Shown piece after piece: positions 1 to 8,250 of a stretch of DNA of 64,000 nucleotides (positions within the stretch are counted from its first letter, which is position 1; every line of letters begins with the position of its first letter). The stretch lies in the NCBI RefSeq assembly GCF_002939185.1, contig NZ_POVL01000005.1, positions 62,001-126,000 on the forward strand, in the 5' to 3' direction. A model generated the notes under the pieces. That model was not told the DNA's origin. It did no database searches and saw only the letters and a program-made list of their open reading frames with translations. A program made the position numbers and the translations under genes. This DNA is from Enterobacter sichuanensis. GTDB taxonomy: Bacteria > Pseudomonadota > Gammaproteobacteria > Enterobacterales > Enterobacteriaceae.

Positions 1-182
1 TTCAATGTGGCGCACATTTTACTCACATGTTAGCGGCTGTGAAACGCATTTCAGGAAAATCCGTATCCTGCTGGCGCGATTCACCTCTGCGCTACTATTT
101 GAATCTTTGTTAAGATTGTTGGGCTTTAGTCGTTTTAGTGAACATACAATCGCTTTACTCACAAAGATGCAGGGAAAGTGTT
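1..182. promoter_or_regulatory. fbp upstream region
   Basis: This non-coding stretch precedes fbp. A GGGAAAG ribosome site sits about five bases before the fbp ATG. In E. coli the divergent neighbour here is mpl, which would lie just left of the window; that is knowledge, not something visible. A short open frame at 5-199 has no ribosome site or recognisable product and is taken as chance. I could not place a convincing sigma-70 promoter. Confidence 0.45.
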
Positions 183-1181
183 ATGAAAACGTTAGGTGAA
201 TTTATTGTCGAAAAGCAGCACGAGTTCTCTCATGCTACCGGTGAACTCACTGCTTTGCTGTCGGCAATAAAGCTGGGCGCTAAGATCATCCACCGTGATA
301 TCAACAAGGCCGGTCTGGTCGATATCCTGGGTGCCAGCGGTGCCGAGAACGTTCAGGGCGAGGTTCAGCAGAAACTCGATCTGTTCGCAAATGAAAAACT
401 GAAAGCTGCACTGCGCGCGCGCGACATCGTTGCGGGTATCGCCTCCGAAGAAGAAGATGAAATTGTTGTTTTCGAAGGGTGTGAACACGCGAAATACGTT
501 GTTCTGATGGATCCGCTCGACGGCTCCTCCAACATCGACGTTAACGTTTCTGTCGGTACCATTTTCTCCATCTACCGCCGCGTCACGCCTGTTGGCACGC
601 CGGTGACCGAAGAAGATTTCCTGCAGCCGGGCAATAAGCAGGTTGCTGCCGGTTACGTCGTGTATGGCTCCTCCACCATGCTGGTGTATACCACCGGGTG
701 CGGGGTTCACGCCTTTACGTACGATCCTTCCCTGGGCGTCTTCTGCCTGTGTCAGGAACGTATGCGCTTCCCGGAAAAGGGCAGTACCTACTCCATCAAC
801 GAAGGAAACTACATCAAGTTCCCGAACGGTGTGAAGAAGTACATCAAATTCTGCCAGGAAGAAGATAAAGCGACGCAGCGCCCGTACACGTCCCGCTATA
901 TTGGCTCTCTGGTTGCGGACTTCCACCGTAACCTGCTGAAAGGCGGTATCTACCTCTATCCAAGCACCGCAAGCCACCCGGACGGGAAACTGCGTCTGCT
1001 GTATGAATGCAACCCAATGGCGTTCCTGGCCGAACAGGCGGGCGGCAAGGCGAGCGACGGTAAAGAGCGTATTCTGGATATCGTGCCGGAAAGCCTGCAC
1101 CAGCGTCGTTCATTCTTCGTCGGCAACAACCACATGGTTGAAGACGTTGAACGTTTTATCCGTGAGTATCCGGACGCGTAA
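183..1181 (+). CDS. fbp: fructose-1,6-bisphosphatase class I
   Basis: Hydrolyses fructose 1,6-bisphosphate to fructose 6-phosphate and phosphate in gluconeogenesis; a cytoplasmic, Mg-dependent, AMP-inhibited enzyme. The product is 332 residues, the same length as E. coli Fbp and nearly identical to it. The metal-binding segment DPLDGSSN begins at residue 110, preceded by the acidic ASEEED run near residue 87. The family active-site signature around [12 protein letters not shown] lies near residue 270. The ATG at 183 is chosen over an in-frame start at 138 because it gives the E. coli N-terminus ([10 protein letters not shown]) and has GGGAAAG upstream. A hairpin terminator follows. I see no defects. 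Confidence 0.98.
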   Translation: MKTLGEFIVEKQHEFSHATGELTALLSAIKLGAKIIHRDINKAGLVDILGASGAENVQGEVQQKLDLFANEKLKAALRARDIVAGIASEEEDEIVVFEGCEHAKYVVLMDPLDGSSNIDVNVSVGTIFSIYRRVTPVGTPVTEEDFLQPGNKQVAAGYVVYGSSTMLVYTTGCGVHAFTYDPSLGVFCLCQERMRFPEKGSTYSINEGNYIKFPNGVKKYIKFCQEEDKATQRPYTSRYIGSLVADFHRNLLKGGIYLYPSTASHPDGKLRLLYECNPMAFLAEQAGGKASDGKERILDIVPESLHQRRSFFVGNNHMVEDVERFIREYPDA

Positions 1182-1192
1182 TACCTTTCTTC

Positions 1193-1215
1193 AGGGGAGC
1201 CCGTCTGGCTCCCCT
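1193..1215 (+). terminator. hairpin terminator of fbp
   Basis: A perfect 9-bp stem, AGGGGAGCC paired with GGCTCCCCT around a five-base loop, begins 12 bases after the fbp stop. It is followed by TGCTCATTTATAT, a poor U-run, so termination may be only partial. Confidence 0.7.
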
Positions 1216-1331
1216 GCTCATTTATATATTTTACCGTATAAGTGTTTATAAAAAACACGCTTTAATCCTGAGCACTGCTCCTGCATTATTTCCATAACAG
1301 TTTGACAGATATTTCGTGGAGCAGAATCGCA

Positions 1332-1688
1332 ATGAAAAATTATTCTCGTGCTAATACCGGTATTGATTTAAATCTTATCCCTGTTTTTATTGAGATCGTC
1401 CGCTGCGGCAGCATGGCAAAGGCGGCGGTGCGTCTCGACATGTCCCGCCCCGCGGTGAGTCTGGCACTGAAACGTTTTAATCAACTGTTTGATGAGCCGC
1501 TATTTTTCCGCAAAGGTTTATATCTCGAGCCGACGGAAAAAGCATTAGCCCTAACCAGTTCGCTGGAAATATTAATGGGCGATATTCACGATAATATCGC
1601 TGCAGTCAATTCTGCGAGAAATAAAACCCCGACACAAAACGTACCGGGGCTGGGCAATATTATGCCGCGTTCTGAGTCGTCACTTTGA
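1332..1688 (+). pseudogene. LysR-type DNA-binding domain fragment
   Basis: Encodes 118 residues that match only the N-terminal winged helix-turn-helix of LysR regulators (DLNLIPVFIEIVRCGSM, then AAVRLDMSRPAVSLALKRF, then DEPLFFRKG). The roughly 200-residue effector-binding domain of a normal 300-residue LysR protein is missing. The last 24 codons run over the terminator and stop codon of the convergent chemoreceptor gene, and they read as low-complexity sequence (NKTPTQNVPGLGN). This suggests the 3' part was replaced when the receptor gene arrived. ATG 1332 has a GGAG 11 bases upstream; an in-frame ATG also lies at 1302. Domain-only LysR proteins do exist, so a working small DNA-binding protein is possible. 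No effector or target can be assigned. Confidence 0.6.
1619..1649 (-). terminator. terminator of chemoreceptor 1
   Basis: Read on the minus strand, a 9-bp stem (CCCCGGTAC with GTGTCGGGG, two G-U pairs) around GTTTT is followed by TTTTATTT. It begins ten bases after the stop of the receptor gene and lies inside the 3' end of the LysR fragment on the other strand. Confidence 0.8.
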
Positions 1689-3231
1689 ATGAGGACATGG
1701 CGTCCATCAGCTGACGCGACTGCTCCTCAAGGGAGCGGGTCGCGGCGGAGGATTGCTGCACCAGCGCCGCATTCTGCTGCGCGGTTTCGTCCATCTGATT
1801 CACCGCAATATTCACCTGCTCAATGCCGCGGCTCTGCTCCTGGGACGCGGTGGCAATTTCGCGCATCAGTTTCGTCATGCGCAGCACTTCGGTTGCGATC
1901 TCATCCATTGTTTCACCTGCCTGCTGAGCCAGCTCGCTGCCCTCGTTAACATGGGTCTGCGAATCACTGATAAGTGAGCGGATCTCTTTCGCCGCGTCGG
2001 CGCTACGGCTGGCAAGGTTTCGCACTTCGCCCGCAACGACGGCAAACCCGCGCCCCTGCTCGCCCGCGCGCGCCGCTTCCACGGAGGCGTTAAGCGCCAG
2101 AATATTGGTCTGGAAGGCAATGCCGTCAATCACGCTCAGAATGTCGGCGATACGCGCCGAGCTGCCGGAGATATCCCGCATTTTTTCAATCACATAGCAG
2201 ACCATTTCGCTGCCATGATCCGCAGTATCAGACACCGATTTCGCCAGCTGGTGCGCCTGCTCGGCGTTATCGGCGTTGAGTTTCACCGTGGCGGTGATCT
2301 CTTCCATGCTGGCGGCCGTCTGTTCCAGCGACGTGGCGGTGGATTCAGTGCGCTCGGCCAAATCCCGGTTCCCCGCCGTCAGTTCGCGGCTGCCGGTGTC
2401 AATTTGCGCGCTGGCATCACGTACCCGCAGCACCGAGTTCATCAGCGACTGACGCATCTCCTCTATGGCGGCATTGAGACGGTTAAATTCCTGGCTCGCG
2501 GGCGCATTTAGCGTATGGGTTAAATCACCCGCCGCCACGTTCTCCAGCTGAGCGATTGACGCCGAGAGCGGCTTGAGCAGCATATGGCGCAACACCAGCC
2601 AGGCCAGCACGATAATGCCTGCCGTCAGCAGCGCTGCGACGATAATCAGGATCAGTACGCGGGTTTTACTCGCCTGCACGGCACTGACTTCTGCCTGGCC
2701 TCGCGCTTCACTCCATTTCTGAAACGCCTGCATAGCGTTATCAAATTGCTTCGCCACCGGGATCAGGGCGTTTTCCAGCAGATCGTAGTAATTGTCAGCG
2801 CTCTGGTCATTCAAGGCTTTCAGCATCGGGTTGATCCCCTGCTGGTTATACGCCGCCAGCGTGGTCGCCACATTATTGAGAAGCTGTTGCCCCTGTTCGT
2901 CAGCCACGCCGCCGTCGATCACGCCTTTCAGCGTTTTCTGGGCCAGGGCGACTTCCTGATTGATATTTTTTACCGCTCTGGAGGCATCGTCCAGCATACC
3001 GATTTCCATCATCCGGACGGCCTGGCCCGCTTCATTGCGCGCACGCAGGATCAGCGTATAGCCAGAATTAAGCTGCACCATCTGCTCACCCTGAAGGTGG
3101 TTGATACGCTGCAGTGAAGAAGAACTCTGTGTGAGGGCATAAATGCCAATGCCGCTGACAATCAGCAGCAGAAGGGTCATAACGGCCAGTAAAGAGAGCA
3201 AGCCGGTACGAATCGATAGCGTTTTAAGCAT
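1660..3231 (-). CDS. methyl-accepting chemotaxis protein 1 (TarH type)
   Basis: A transmembrane chemoreceptor that would control CheA kinase activity in response to a periplasmic ligand. Of 523 residues, TM1 spans about 10-32, a four-helix-bundle periplasmic domain about 33-190 and TM2 about 192-215. HAMP and the cytoplasmic coiled coil follow. The conserved hairpin tip ([14 protein letters not shown], then [20 protein letters not shown]) is intact. The C-terminus (TTQNAA) lacks the NWETF tether for CheR and CheB seen in Tsr and Tar, so it is a low-abundance, Trg/Tap-like type that depends on other receptors for methylation. The ligand is unknown. It lies 94 bases after yjfF on the same strand but has its own sigma-28-like promoter. 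Confidence 0.93.
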   Translation of the reverse strand: MLKTLSIRTGLLSLLAVMTLLLLIVSGIGIYALTQSSSSLQRINHLQGEQMVQLNSGYTLILRARNEAGQAVRMMEIGMLDDASRAVKNINQEVALAQKTLKGVIDGGVADEQGQQLLNNVATTLAAYNQQGINPMLKALNDQSADNYYDLLENALIPVAKQFDNAMQAFQKWSEARGQAEVSAVQASKTRVLILIIVAALLTAGIIVLAWLVLRHMLLKPLSASIAQLENVAAGDLTHTLNAPASQEFNRLNAAIEEMRQSLMNSVLRVRDASAQIDTGSRELTAGNRDLAERTESTATSLEQTAASMEEITATVKLNADNAEQAHQLAKSVSDTADHGSEMVCYVIEKMRDISGSSARIADILSVIDGIAFQTNILALNASVEAARAGEQGRGFAVVAGEVRNLASRSADAAKEIRSLISDSQTHVNEGSELAQQAGETMDEIATEVLRMTKLMREIATASQEQSRGIEQVNIAVNQMDETAQQNAALVQQSSAATRSLEEQSRQLMDAMSSFKVTTQNAA

Positions 3232-3238
3232 GATATTA

Positions 3239-3295
3239 TTTCCGGTAGCGAGATATTTCTGGGCATAAAAAAAGAGTATCGGCCGCTACCGGAAA
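3239..3295 (-). repeat. 12-bp inverted repeat covering the ribosome site
   Basis: TTTCCGGTAGCG at 3239-3250 is perfectly repeated in inverse as CGCTACCGGAAA at 3284-3295, with 33 bases between. In minus-strand RNA the downstream arm contains GGAAA, the only Shine-Dalgarno-like sequence, 7 bases before the receptor ATG. The upstream arm overlaps the spacer of the sigma-28-like promoter, so it is present only in RNA read through from yjfF. Confidence 0.75.
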
Positions 3296-3302
3296 ATGTT
3301 TA
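3276..3302 (-). promoter_or_regulatory. sigma-28 (FliA) type promoter for chemoreceptor 1
   Basis: On the minus strand TAAACATT (3302-3295), an 11-base spacer and GCCGATAC (3283-3276) closely match the FliA consensus TAAAGTTT-N11-GCCGATAA (6 of 8 and 7 of 8). Transcription would start near 3269, about 38 bases before the receptor ATG. Confidence 0.75.
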
Positions 3303-3324
3303 GACTTTAAGCAAATTCAGCATG

Positions 3325-4326
3325 TTATCGCTCTGTTACCGACGTGTTTACGCGGGTAACAGGTGAGCTTTGGCGGTTTTCCCAGAGCACCGTCAGACCG
3401 CGCTGCAGGGCAATAAAGATAAACAGCAATATGCCGATGGCGATCTTCGTCCACCAGGAGCTGAGCGTACCGTCAAAGTTGATATAGGTCTGGATCAGCC
3501 CCTGGATGGCCACGCCGAACAGCGTTCCCAGCACCGTTCCCACTCCACCGCTGAGCAGTGTGCCGCCGATGACCACCGAGGCAATGGCATCCAGCTCGAC
3601 GCCCACCCCTGCCAGCGCGTAGCCCGCCTGGGTATAAACCGAGAAGACAATGCCTGCCAGCGTCGCCAGCCCGGTCGAGAGCATATAGATGCGAATGGTG
3701 GTGCTGCGGGTGGAGATCCCCATCAGGTTTGCCGAGGTGGCGTTACCGCCAATGGCGTAAACCTGGTTGCCAAACCGGGTACGGTGGGCAAGGAAGATGC
3801 CAATGACCACCACGCCCAGCATCAGAAGCCCCATCGCGCTCAGACGACCGCCGCCGGGGATTTTCCACGCCAGGCTTGAGAGCGTGTCGTACACCGGATG
3901 GTTAATCGGAATTGACTCTTCCGACACCAGATAGCTCACCCCGCGCAGGAAGAACATGCCCGCGAGGGTAATGATAAAGGCCGGGATCTTTAACGCGTCG
4001 ATCAACAGCCCCATAAAGGCACCAAACGCGCAGCCCATCACCAGCACCAGCGGGAAGGCCACCAGAGGAGAGATCCCCCAGAAACCGATCGCCTTCGCGA
4101 GGAACACGCCGGTGAAAGCGATCACCGAGCCGACGGAGAGATCGATCCCACCGGAGAGGATCACAAACGTCATGCCGACGGCGATAATCCCTAAAAAGGC
4201 GTTATCGGTCAGGATGTTGCAAATCACACGCGTCGAGGCAAAACCCGGGAACTGGGTCAGGCAGTAGAGATACCCCAGCACAAACACGCCCAGGGTGATC
4301 ATTAACGGTAAATTACGTTTTATCAT
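3325..4326 (-). CDS. yjfF: galactofuranose ABC transporter permease
   Basis: Second inner-membrane permease of the YtfQRT-YjfF importer, which in E. coli takes up galactofuranose. The 333-residue product is nearly identical to E. coli YjfF (start MIKRNLPLM, and the family motif GGIDLSVGSV near residue 65). It has about ten hydrophobic segments typical of the ribose/galactose permease family. The ATG at 4326 overlaps the end of ytfT by 14 bases, which implies coupled translation. A longer in-frame start at 4356 lies inside ytfT and is rejected. No hairpin terminator with a U-run follows, so read-through into the chemoreceptor gene is possible. Confidence 0.96.
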   Translation of the reverse strand: MIKRNLPLMITLGVFVLGYLYCLTQFPGFASTRVICNILTDNAFLGIIAVGMTFVILSGGIDLSVGSVIAFTGVFLAKAIGFWGISPLVAFPLVLVMGCAFGAFMGLLIDALKIPAFIITLAGMFFLRGVSYLVSEESIPINHPVYDTLSSLAWKIPGGGRLSAMGLLMLGVVVIGIFLAHRTRFGNQVYAIGGNATSANLMGISTRSTTIRIYMLSTGLATLAGIVFSVYTQAGYALAGVGVELDAIASVVIGGTLLSGGVGTVLGTLFGVAIQGLIQTYINFDGTLSSWWTKIAIGILLFIFIALQRGLTVLWENRQSSPVTRVNTSVTER

Positions 4327-5338
4327 GGCCACGGATCCCCTTAATGATGCTGACAAAGCGCGGTGACTGGACGATCAACACGCAGAGCACGACCACCGCT
4401 TTTACCACCTGGTTGAGTTCCGGCTGGAAACCGGAAAGCAGGATCCCGGTGTTCATCCCCTGAATGATCAGCGCGCCAATCACCGAGAGCAGCAGGTTAA
4501 AGCGCCCGCCCATCAGCGACCCGCCGCCGATCACCACTGCCAGGATCGCATCCAGCTCCAGCCAGAGTCCGGCGTTGTTGGCATCGGCCCCGCGAATATC
4601 TGCCGCGACGATAACCCCGGCGATGGCGGCACACACACCGCTAAGCACGTAGGTCAGCATCACCATCAGCCGCGTATTGACCCCGGCGTTGCGTGCCGCG
4701 CGAATATTGATCCCGACGGCTTCAATGAACATCCCCAGCGCCGTTTTGCGGGTGAAGAGCCAGAACACCACCAGCGTGACCAGAGCAATGATCACCGGCG
4801 TGGGGAAGAACAGCAGCTTGCCGCTGCCGAGCCACGCCAGGTTCGGCGAGTTGAAGGTGACAATCTGTCCGGAAGTAATGAGCTGTGCCACACCGCGCCC
4901 GGCGACCATCAAAATGAGCGTGGCGACAAAGGGCTGAATCTTCAGCACCGCCACCAGAATGCCGTTCCATAATCCTGCCAGCACGCCAGTGCCTAATGCC
5001 GCCAACAGGACGACCGGCAGGCTGTGCCCGGCCACGGTCATCGAGGCTGCCGTGGCCCCGGCGATGGCCATCACCGCGCCGACGGAGAGATCGATCCCGC
5101 CGGTGGCAATGACCAGCGTCATCCCGATGGCCAGCAGCGCCACGGGCGCAGCCCGGTTCAGGATGTCTATCGGGCTGCCAAACAGGCGACCATCCTGAAC
5201 AATAATCTGGAAGAAATGCGGTGCGACAAGGCTATCAACCAGCAGTACCACCAGCAGCGCCGCGATTTGTGGCGTGCCGGTTGGCCAGTTGAAGCGGCGC
5301 TTTGTTTCGCCAGTTTGCGAAAGCGAACGGGACATCAC
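4313..5338 (-). CDS. ytfT: galactofuranose ABC transporter permease
   Basis: First permease of the galactofuranose importer, 341 residues as in E. coli YtfT. Multiple hydrophobic helices surround the motif GGIDLSVGAVMAIAGAT near residue 80. The C-terminus KGIRGHDKT overlaps the start of yjfF. It starts 10 bases after the ytfR stop, so ytfR-ytfT-yjfF form one tight operon. The N-terminal 20 residues are hydrophilic and face the cytoplasm by family analogy. No damage is visible. Confidence 0.96.
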   Translation of the reverse strand: MMSRSLSQTGETKRRFNWPTGTPQIAALLVVLLVDSLVAPHFFQIIVQDGRLFGSPIDILNRAAPVALLAIGMTLVIATGGIDLSVGAVMAIAGATAASMTVAGHSLPVVLLAALGTGVLAGLWNGILVAVLKIQPFVATLILMVAGRGVAQLITSGQIVTFNSPNLAWLGSGKLLFFPTPVIIALVTLVVFWLFTRKTALGMFIEAVGINIRAARNAGVNTRLMVMLTYVLSGVCAAIAGVIVAADIRGADANNAGLWLELDAILAVVIGGGSLMGGRFNLLLSVIGALIIQGMNTGILLSGFQPELNQVVKAVVVLCVLIVQSPRFVSIIKGIRGHDKT

Positions 5339-5348
5339 GATTCACTCC

Positions 5349-6851
5349 TTATGCCGCAATGGCATTCATGATCGCCGGAACGGACAGCTTATCCAGCGGG
5401 ATCTCTGCCACCTGTTTGCGATCGCGCATGATAATGACGCGATCGGCATAGCCCACCAACTCTTCCAGCTCAGACGAAATAACCAGCAGCGCCAGGCCGT
5501 CCGCACACAGCGTTTCAATAAGGCGGATAATTTCGGCGTGCGCCCCCACGTCAATGCCGCGGGTCGGTTCATCGAGGATCAGGAACTGCGGTTTGGTCAG
5601 CAGCCAGCGTGACAGCAGTACTTTTTGCTGGTTGCCGCCGGAGAGAAACTCAATGGGCTGTTCCGCGCTCGGGGTGCGGATGCCGAGCTGGCGGATAAAG
5701 CGCTCCGCAATCGCGTTCTGCTCTTTGCGGGGGATTGGCCGCAGCCAGCCGCGCTGCGCCTGCAGGGCCAGAATGATATTTTCACGCACCGAGGCCGCGG
5801 CAATGATGCCATCCGTTTTCCGGTCTTCCGGGCAGAAACCAACGCCAAGACAGGAGGCCTGATGCGGCGATCGCAGGGTTTGCGGTTTACCCTTGATCAG
5901 CGCAGTGCCGCTGTCCGCAGGTTTGATCCCGAAGATCACTTCGGCGGTTTCGGTGCGTCCGGAGCCCAGCAAGCCCGCCAGGCCGACAATTTCGCCCGGG
6001 CGGACTTCCAGGTTAAACGGCGAGATCACCCCTTTTTTGCCATAATCGCTGAAGGCGGCGACCGGTTTTTCGCTCAGCAGCGTGCGGCCTGCACGCTGAA
6101 GGGCGTTGGTTTCAAGTTCACGCCCCAGCATCATTTTGACCAGTTCGATCTGCGGCAGCTCGCGGGTTTCACGGCAGCCGACAAAGCTACCGTTACGCAG
6201 CACCGTAATGCGATCGCTCACCTCGTACACCTGATCGAGGAAGTGGGTGACGAAGATCAGGCTGACCCCCTGATCGCGCAGCTGGCGCATCAGGGTAAAG
6301 AGCATCTCCACTTCCTGGGTGTCAAGGCTGGCGGTGGGTTCATCAAGGATCAGCACTTTTGCGGAGAGATCGATGGCGCGACAGATGGCGACTATCTGCT
6401 GCATCGCCACGGAAAAACGGTTTAGCGGCTCGCGAACGTCGAGGGAGAAGCCGTATGATTCCATCAGCTTCGTGGCACGCGCCTCCATCTCTTTGCGGCG
6501 CAGCAGGCCAAAGCGTCGTGGCTCCCGGCCAATAAACAGGTTGTCCGCCACCGACATATTCGGCAGCAGGTTCACCTCCTGGTACACCGTCCCGATCCCC
6601 AGCTGTTGGGCATGAGCGGTGTTTTTCGGTGAAATGGCGTGACCTTCCAGCCAGATGGTGCCGCGATCGGCGTGGTAAACGCCGGTCAGGGCTTTAATCA
6701 GCGTTGATTTTCCCGCCCCGTTTTCCCCCAGCAGCGCCATGATTTCACCGCGCCGCAGGCTGAAATCAACGTTATCCAGCGCTTTTACGCCGGGAAAAAA
6801 TTTACTCAAGCCCTCTGTGCGGAGGATTGCCTGGTGTTGTTCAGTGGTCAT
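5349..6851 (-). CDS. ytfR: galactofuranose ABC transporter ATPase
   Basis: Double-cassette ATPase that energises the YtfT/YjfF permeases; 500 residues, like E. coli YtfR. The first cassette has the Walker A GENGAGKST at 42-50 and the Walker B LDEPTASLD. The second has a degenerate A loop (GLLGSGRTE), the signature LSGGNQQKV and LDEPTRGID, as in other monosaccharide (RbsA/MglA) ATPases. The ATG at 6851 gives the E. coli N-terminus; a GTG at 6866 inside a palindromic repeat is less likely. The gene is separated from ytfQ by 133 bases holding a pair of inverted repeat units, which probably lowers or uncouples its expression relative to ytfQ. Confidence 0.96.
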   Translation of the reverse strand: MTTEQHQAILRTEGLSKFFPGVKALDNVDFSLRRGEIMALLGENGAGKSTLIKALTGVYHADRGTIWLEGHAISPKNTAHAQQLGIGTVYQEVNLLPNMSVADNLFIGREPRRFGLLRRKEMEARATKLMESYGFSLDVREPLNRFSVAMQQIVAICRAIDLSAKVLILDEPTASLDTQEVEMLFTLMRQLRDQGVSLIFVTHFLDQVYEVSDRITVLRNGSFVGCRETRELPQIELVKMMLGRELETNALQRAGRTLLSEKPVAAFSDYGKKGVISPFNLEVRPGEIVGLAGLLGSGRTETAEVIFGIKPADSGTALIKGKPQTLRSPHQASCLGVGFCPEDRKTDGIIAAASVRENIILALQAQRGWLRPIPRKEQNAIAERFIRQLGIRTPSAEQPIEFLSGGNQQKVLLSRWLLTKPQFLILDEPTRGIDVGAHAEIIRLIETLCADGLALLVISSELEELVGYADRVIIMRDRKQVAEIPLDKLSVPAIMNAIAA

Positions 6852-6857
6852 GGTTTT

Positions 6858-6895
6858 CCCCCTCACCCTGACCCTCTCCCCGGAGGGGAGAGGGG
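6858..6895. repeat. dispersed palindromic repeat, unit A
   Basis: A CCCTCTCCCC/GGGGAGAGGG hairpin preceded by CCCTCACCCTGA. It belongs to the same family as units at 6941, 32401, 38341, 40099 (partial) and 58238. It is the inverted partner of unit B 45 bases away. Confidence 0.8.
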
Positions 6896-6940
6896 ACTAT
6901 GTCGTGCCCGTCTTTAATTTTCTGCCCAACCCGCCCTTTT

Positions 6941-6977
6941 CCCTCTCCCCTCCGGGGAGAGGGCTAGGGTGAGGGGG
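6941..6977. repeat. dispersed palindromic repeat, unit B
   Basis: A CCCTCTCCCC/GGGGAGAGGG hairpin followed by CTAGGGTGAGGGGG, in reverse orientation to unit A. The two together can fold into one long stem in ytfQ-ytfR mRNA, a layout known from REP pairs that protect upstream mRNA. Confidence 0.8.
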
Positions 6978-6984
6978 CAAGAGC

Positions 6985-7941
6985 TTAGTAGCCCATATTT
7001 TTCTTCTTCTCTAACTCTTCTTTCGCCGTGCCCGGCAGGTAGAGCGTGGATTTGGTGACCGTCACCTTCTCAGGCATCGTGCCGTCCTTCTTGAATTTCT
7101 CCAGCGCATCGAATGCCGGGCCGGCCATGTTTGGCGTGAGTTCCACGCTGGCGTTGGCTTCGCCGTCGATCATCGCTTTATAGATGTCCGGCACGCCGTC
7201 GATCGAACCGGTGAGGATATCTTTGCCCGGCTTCAGGCCCGCTTCTTTAATGGCCTGAATCGCCCCGATCACCATGTCATCGTTATGGGCATAAACCATG
7301 CAGATGTTCTTGCCGTTGTTTTCGGCCTTAATGAAGCTCTCCATAACTTCTTTACCTTTACTGCGGGTAAAATCGCCGGACTGAGAGCGGATAATCTTGA
7401 TGTTTGGCGCTTTGGCAATCGCCTCAGCAAAGCCTTTCTTACGGTCAATGGCCACGCTCGCGCCGACCGTGCCCTGCAGCTCCACGACGTTACACGGCTT
7501 GCCATCCACCTGCTTCACCAGCCAGTCGCCAATTAATTGCCCTTCAAGCACGTTGTTGGCGGTCACGGTGGTCATATAGAGAGATTTGTCTTTTACATCG
7601 ATGGAACGATCGAGCAGGAAGACCGGAATTTCAGCGTCTTTCGCTTCTTTCAGGACGGGTTCCCAGCCGGTTGCCACCACAGGCGCAATGAAGATGGCAT
7701 CCACGCCCTGAGCGATGAATGAACGCACGGCTTTAATCTGGTTCTCCTGCTTTTGCTGACCATCGGCGATTTTCAGCGTAATGCCGCGTTTCTGGGCCTC
7801 GCTTTTCGCCACGTTGGTTTCTGCCGCACGCCAGCCCGATTCAGAGCCGACCTGCGAAAATCCTACGGTTAAGGGTGCGGCCATCGCCATAGACGACATG
7901 GCTGCCGAAACTGCTGTGACAAGAAGTAAGCGCTTCTACAT
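6985..7941 (-). pseudogene. ytfQ: galactofuranose-binding protein, amber stop at codon 2
   Basis: Periplasmic sugar-binding protein of the galactofuranose importer. From ATG 7941 the frame is the same length as E. coli YtfQ (318 residues) and aligns from residue 1. Codon 2, TGG (Trp) in E. coli, is TAG here (7938-7936). A good ribosome site (GAGG, 8 bases upstream) precedes ATG 7941. After the stop the signal peptide KRLLLVTAVSAAMSSMAMA continues intact, and no ATG, GTG or TTG occurs in frame until codon 15 (7899). Starting there would give only a seven-residue remnant of the signal, so export should fail. The mature domain shows no other lesion. The change is either a recent null mutation, a suppressed codon or a sequencing error. 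Confidence 0.85.
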
Positions 7942-8250
7942 ATGAGCGTCCTCGTAGGGTGAGTTATTGTTGGTTAAAAGATGTTCTGCGAAATGACTAT
8001 AGCCAATGAAATATGTAACGAATTGCGTTACATCACACTTCAGAAAAGTGAATAAAACGTTAATCACAAGTTTGTAATCGCTTTCATTTCTCCATGAAAA
8101 ATGCGGCTGAGTTTATGGATTTTTCTGTCATGGAATCGGTCTGAAAAGTGGGAAGGAGAGGGAGAGAAGGCGAAAACAGGCAGAGACATTCAGTGCGAGT
8201 TGGCTATAATACCTGCCACTTGTTTACCATCCATTTTAAAGGACACCGAC
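7942..8250. promoter_or_regulatory. divergent ytfQ/ppa control region
   Basis: This 309-base gap separates the divergent ytfQ and ppa starts and holds no gene. It contains a 19-base dyad at 8014-8032, a TATAAT at 8205-8210 that is probably the ppa -10 element (no good -35 box), and the ppa ribosome site AAAGGA. A possible ytfQ -10 (TATAGT, minus strand) lies near 7998-8003. Confidence 0.5.
8014..8032. promoter_or_regulatory. candidate ytfQ operator (7-5-7 dyad)
   Basis: TGTAACG and CGTTACA flank AATTG, a symmetrical site about 75 bases upstream of the ytfQ start, just upstream of a TATAGT element. Its form suits a GalR/LacI-type or similar dimeric regulator. The regulator is not identified, and no such gene is adjacent. 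Confidence 0.45.

Noticed and set aside
5-199. 64-codon open frame before fbp
   Set aside because: No ribosome site, overlaps the fbp start and has no recognisable product.
192-1100. 302-codon minus-strand frame inside fbp
   Set aside because: Antisense shadow of a highly conserved gene; composition follows the fbp codon pattern.
8182-8210. Complete sigma-70 promoter for ppa
   Set aside because: The TATAAT is clear, but no -35 hexamer at a suitable distance was found, so only the -10 is noted.
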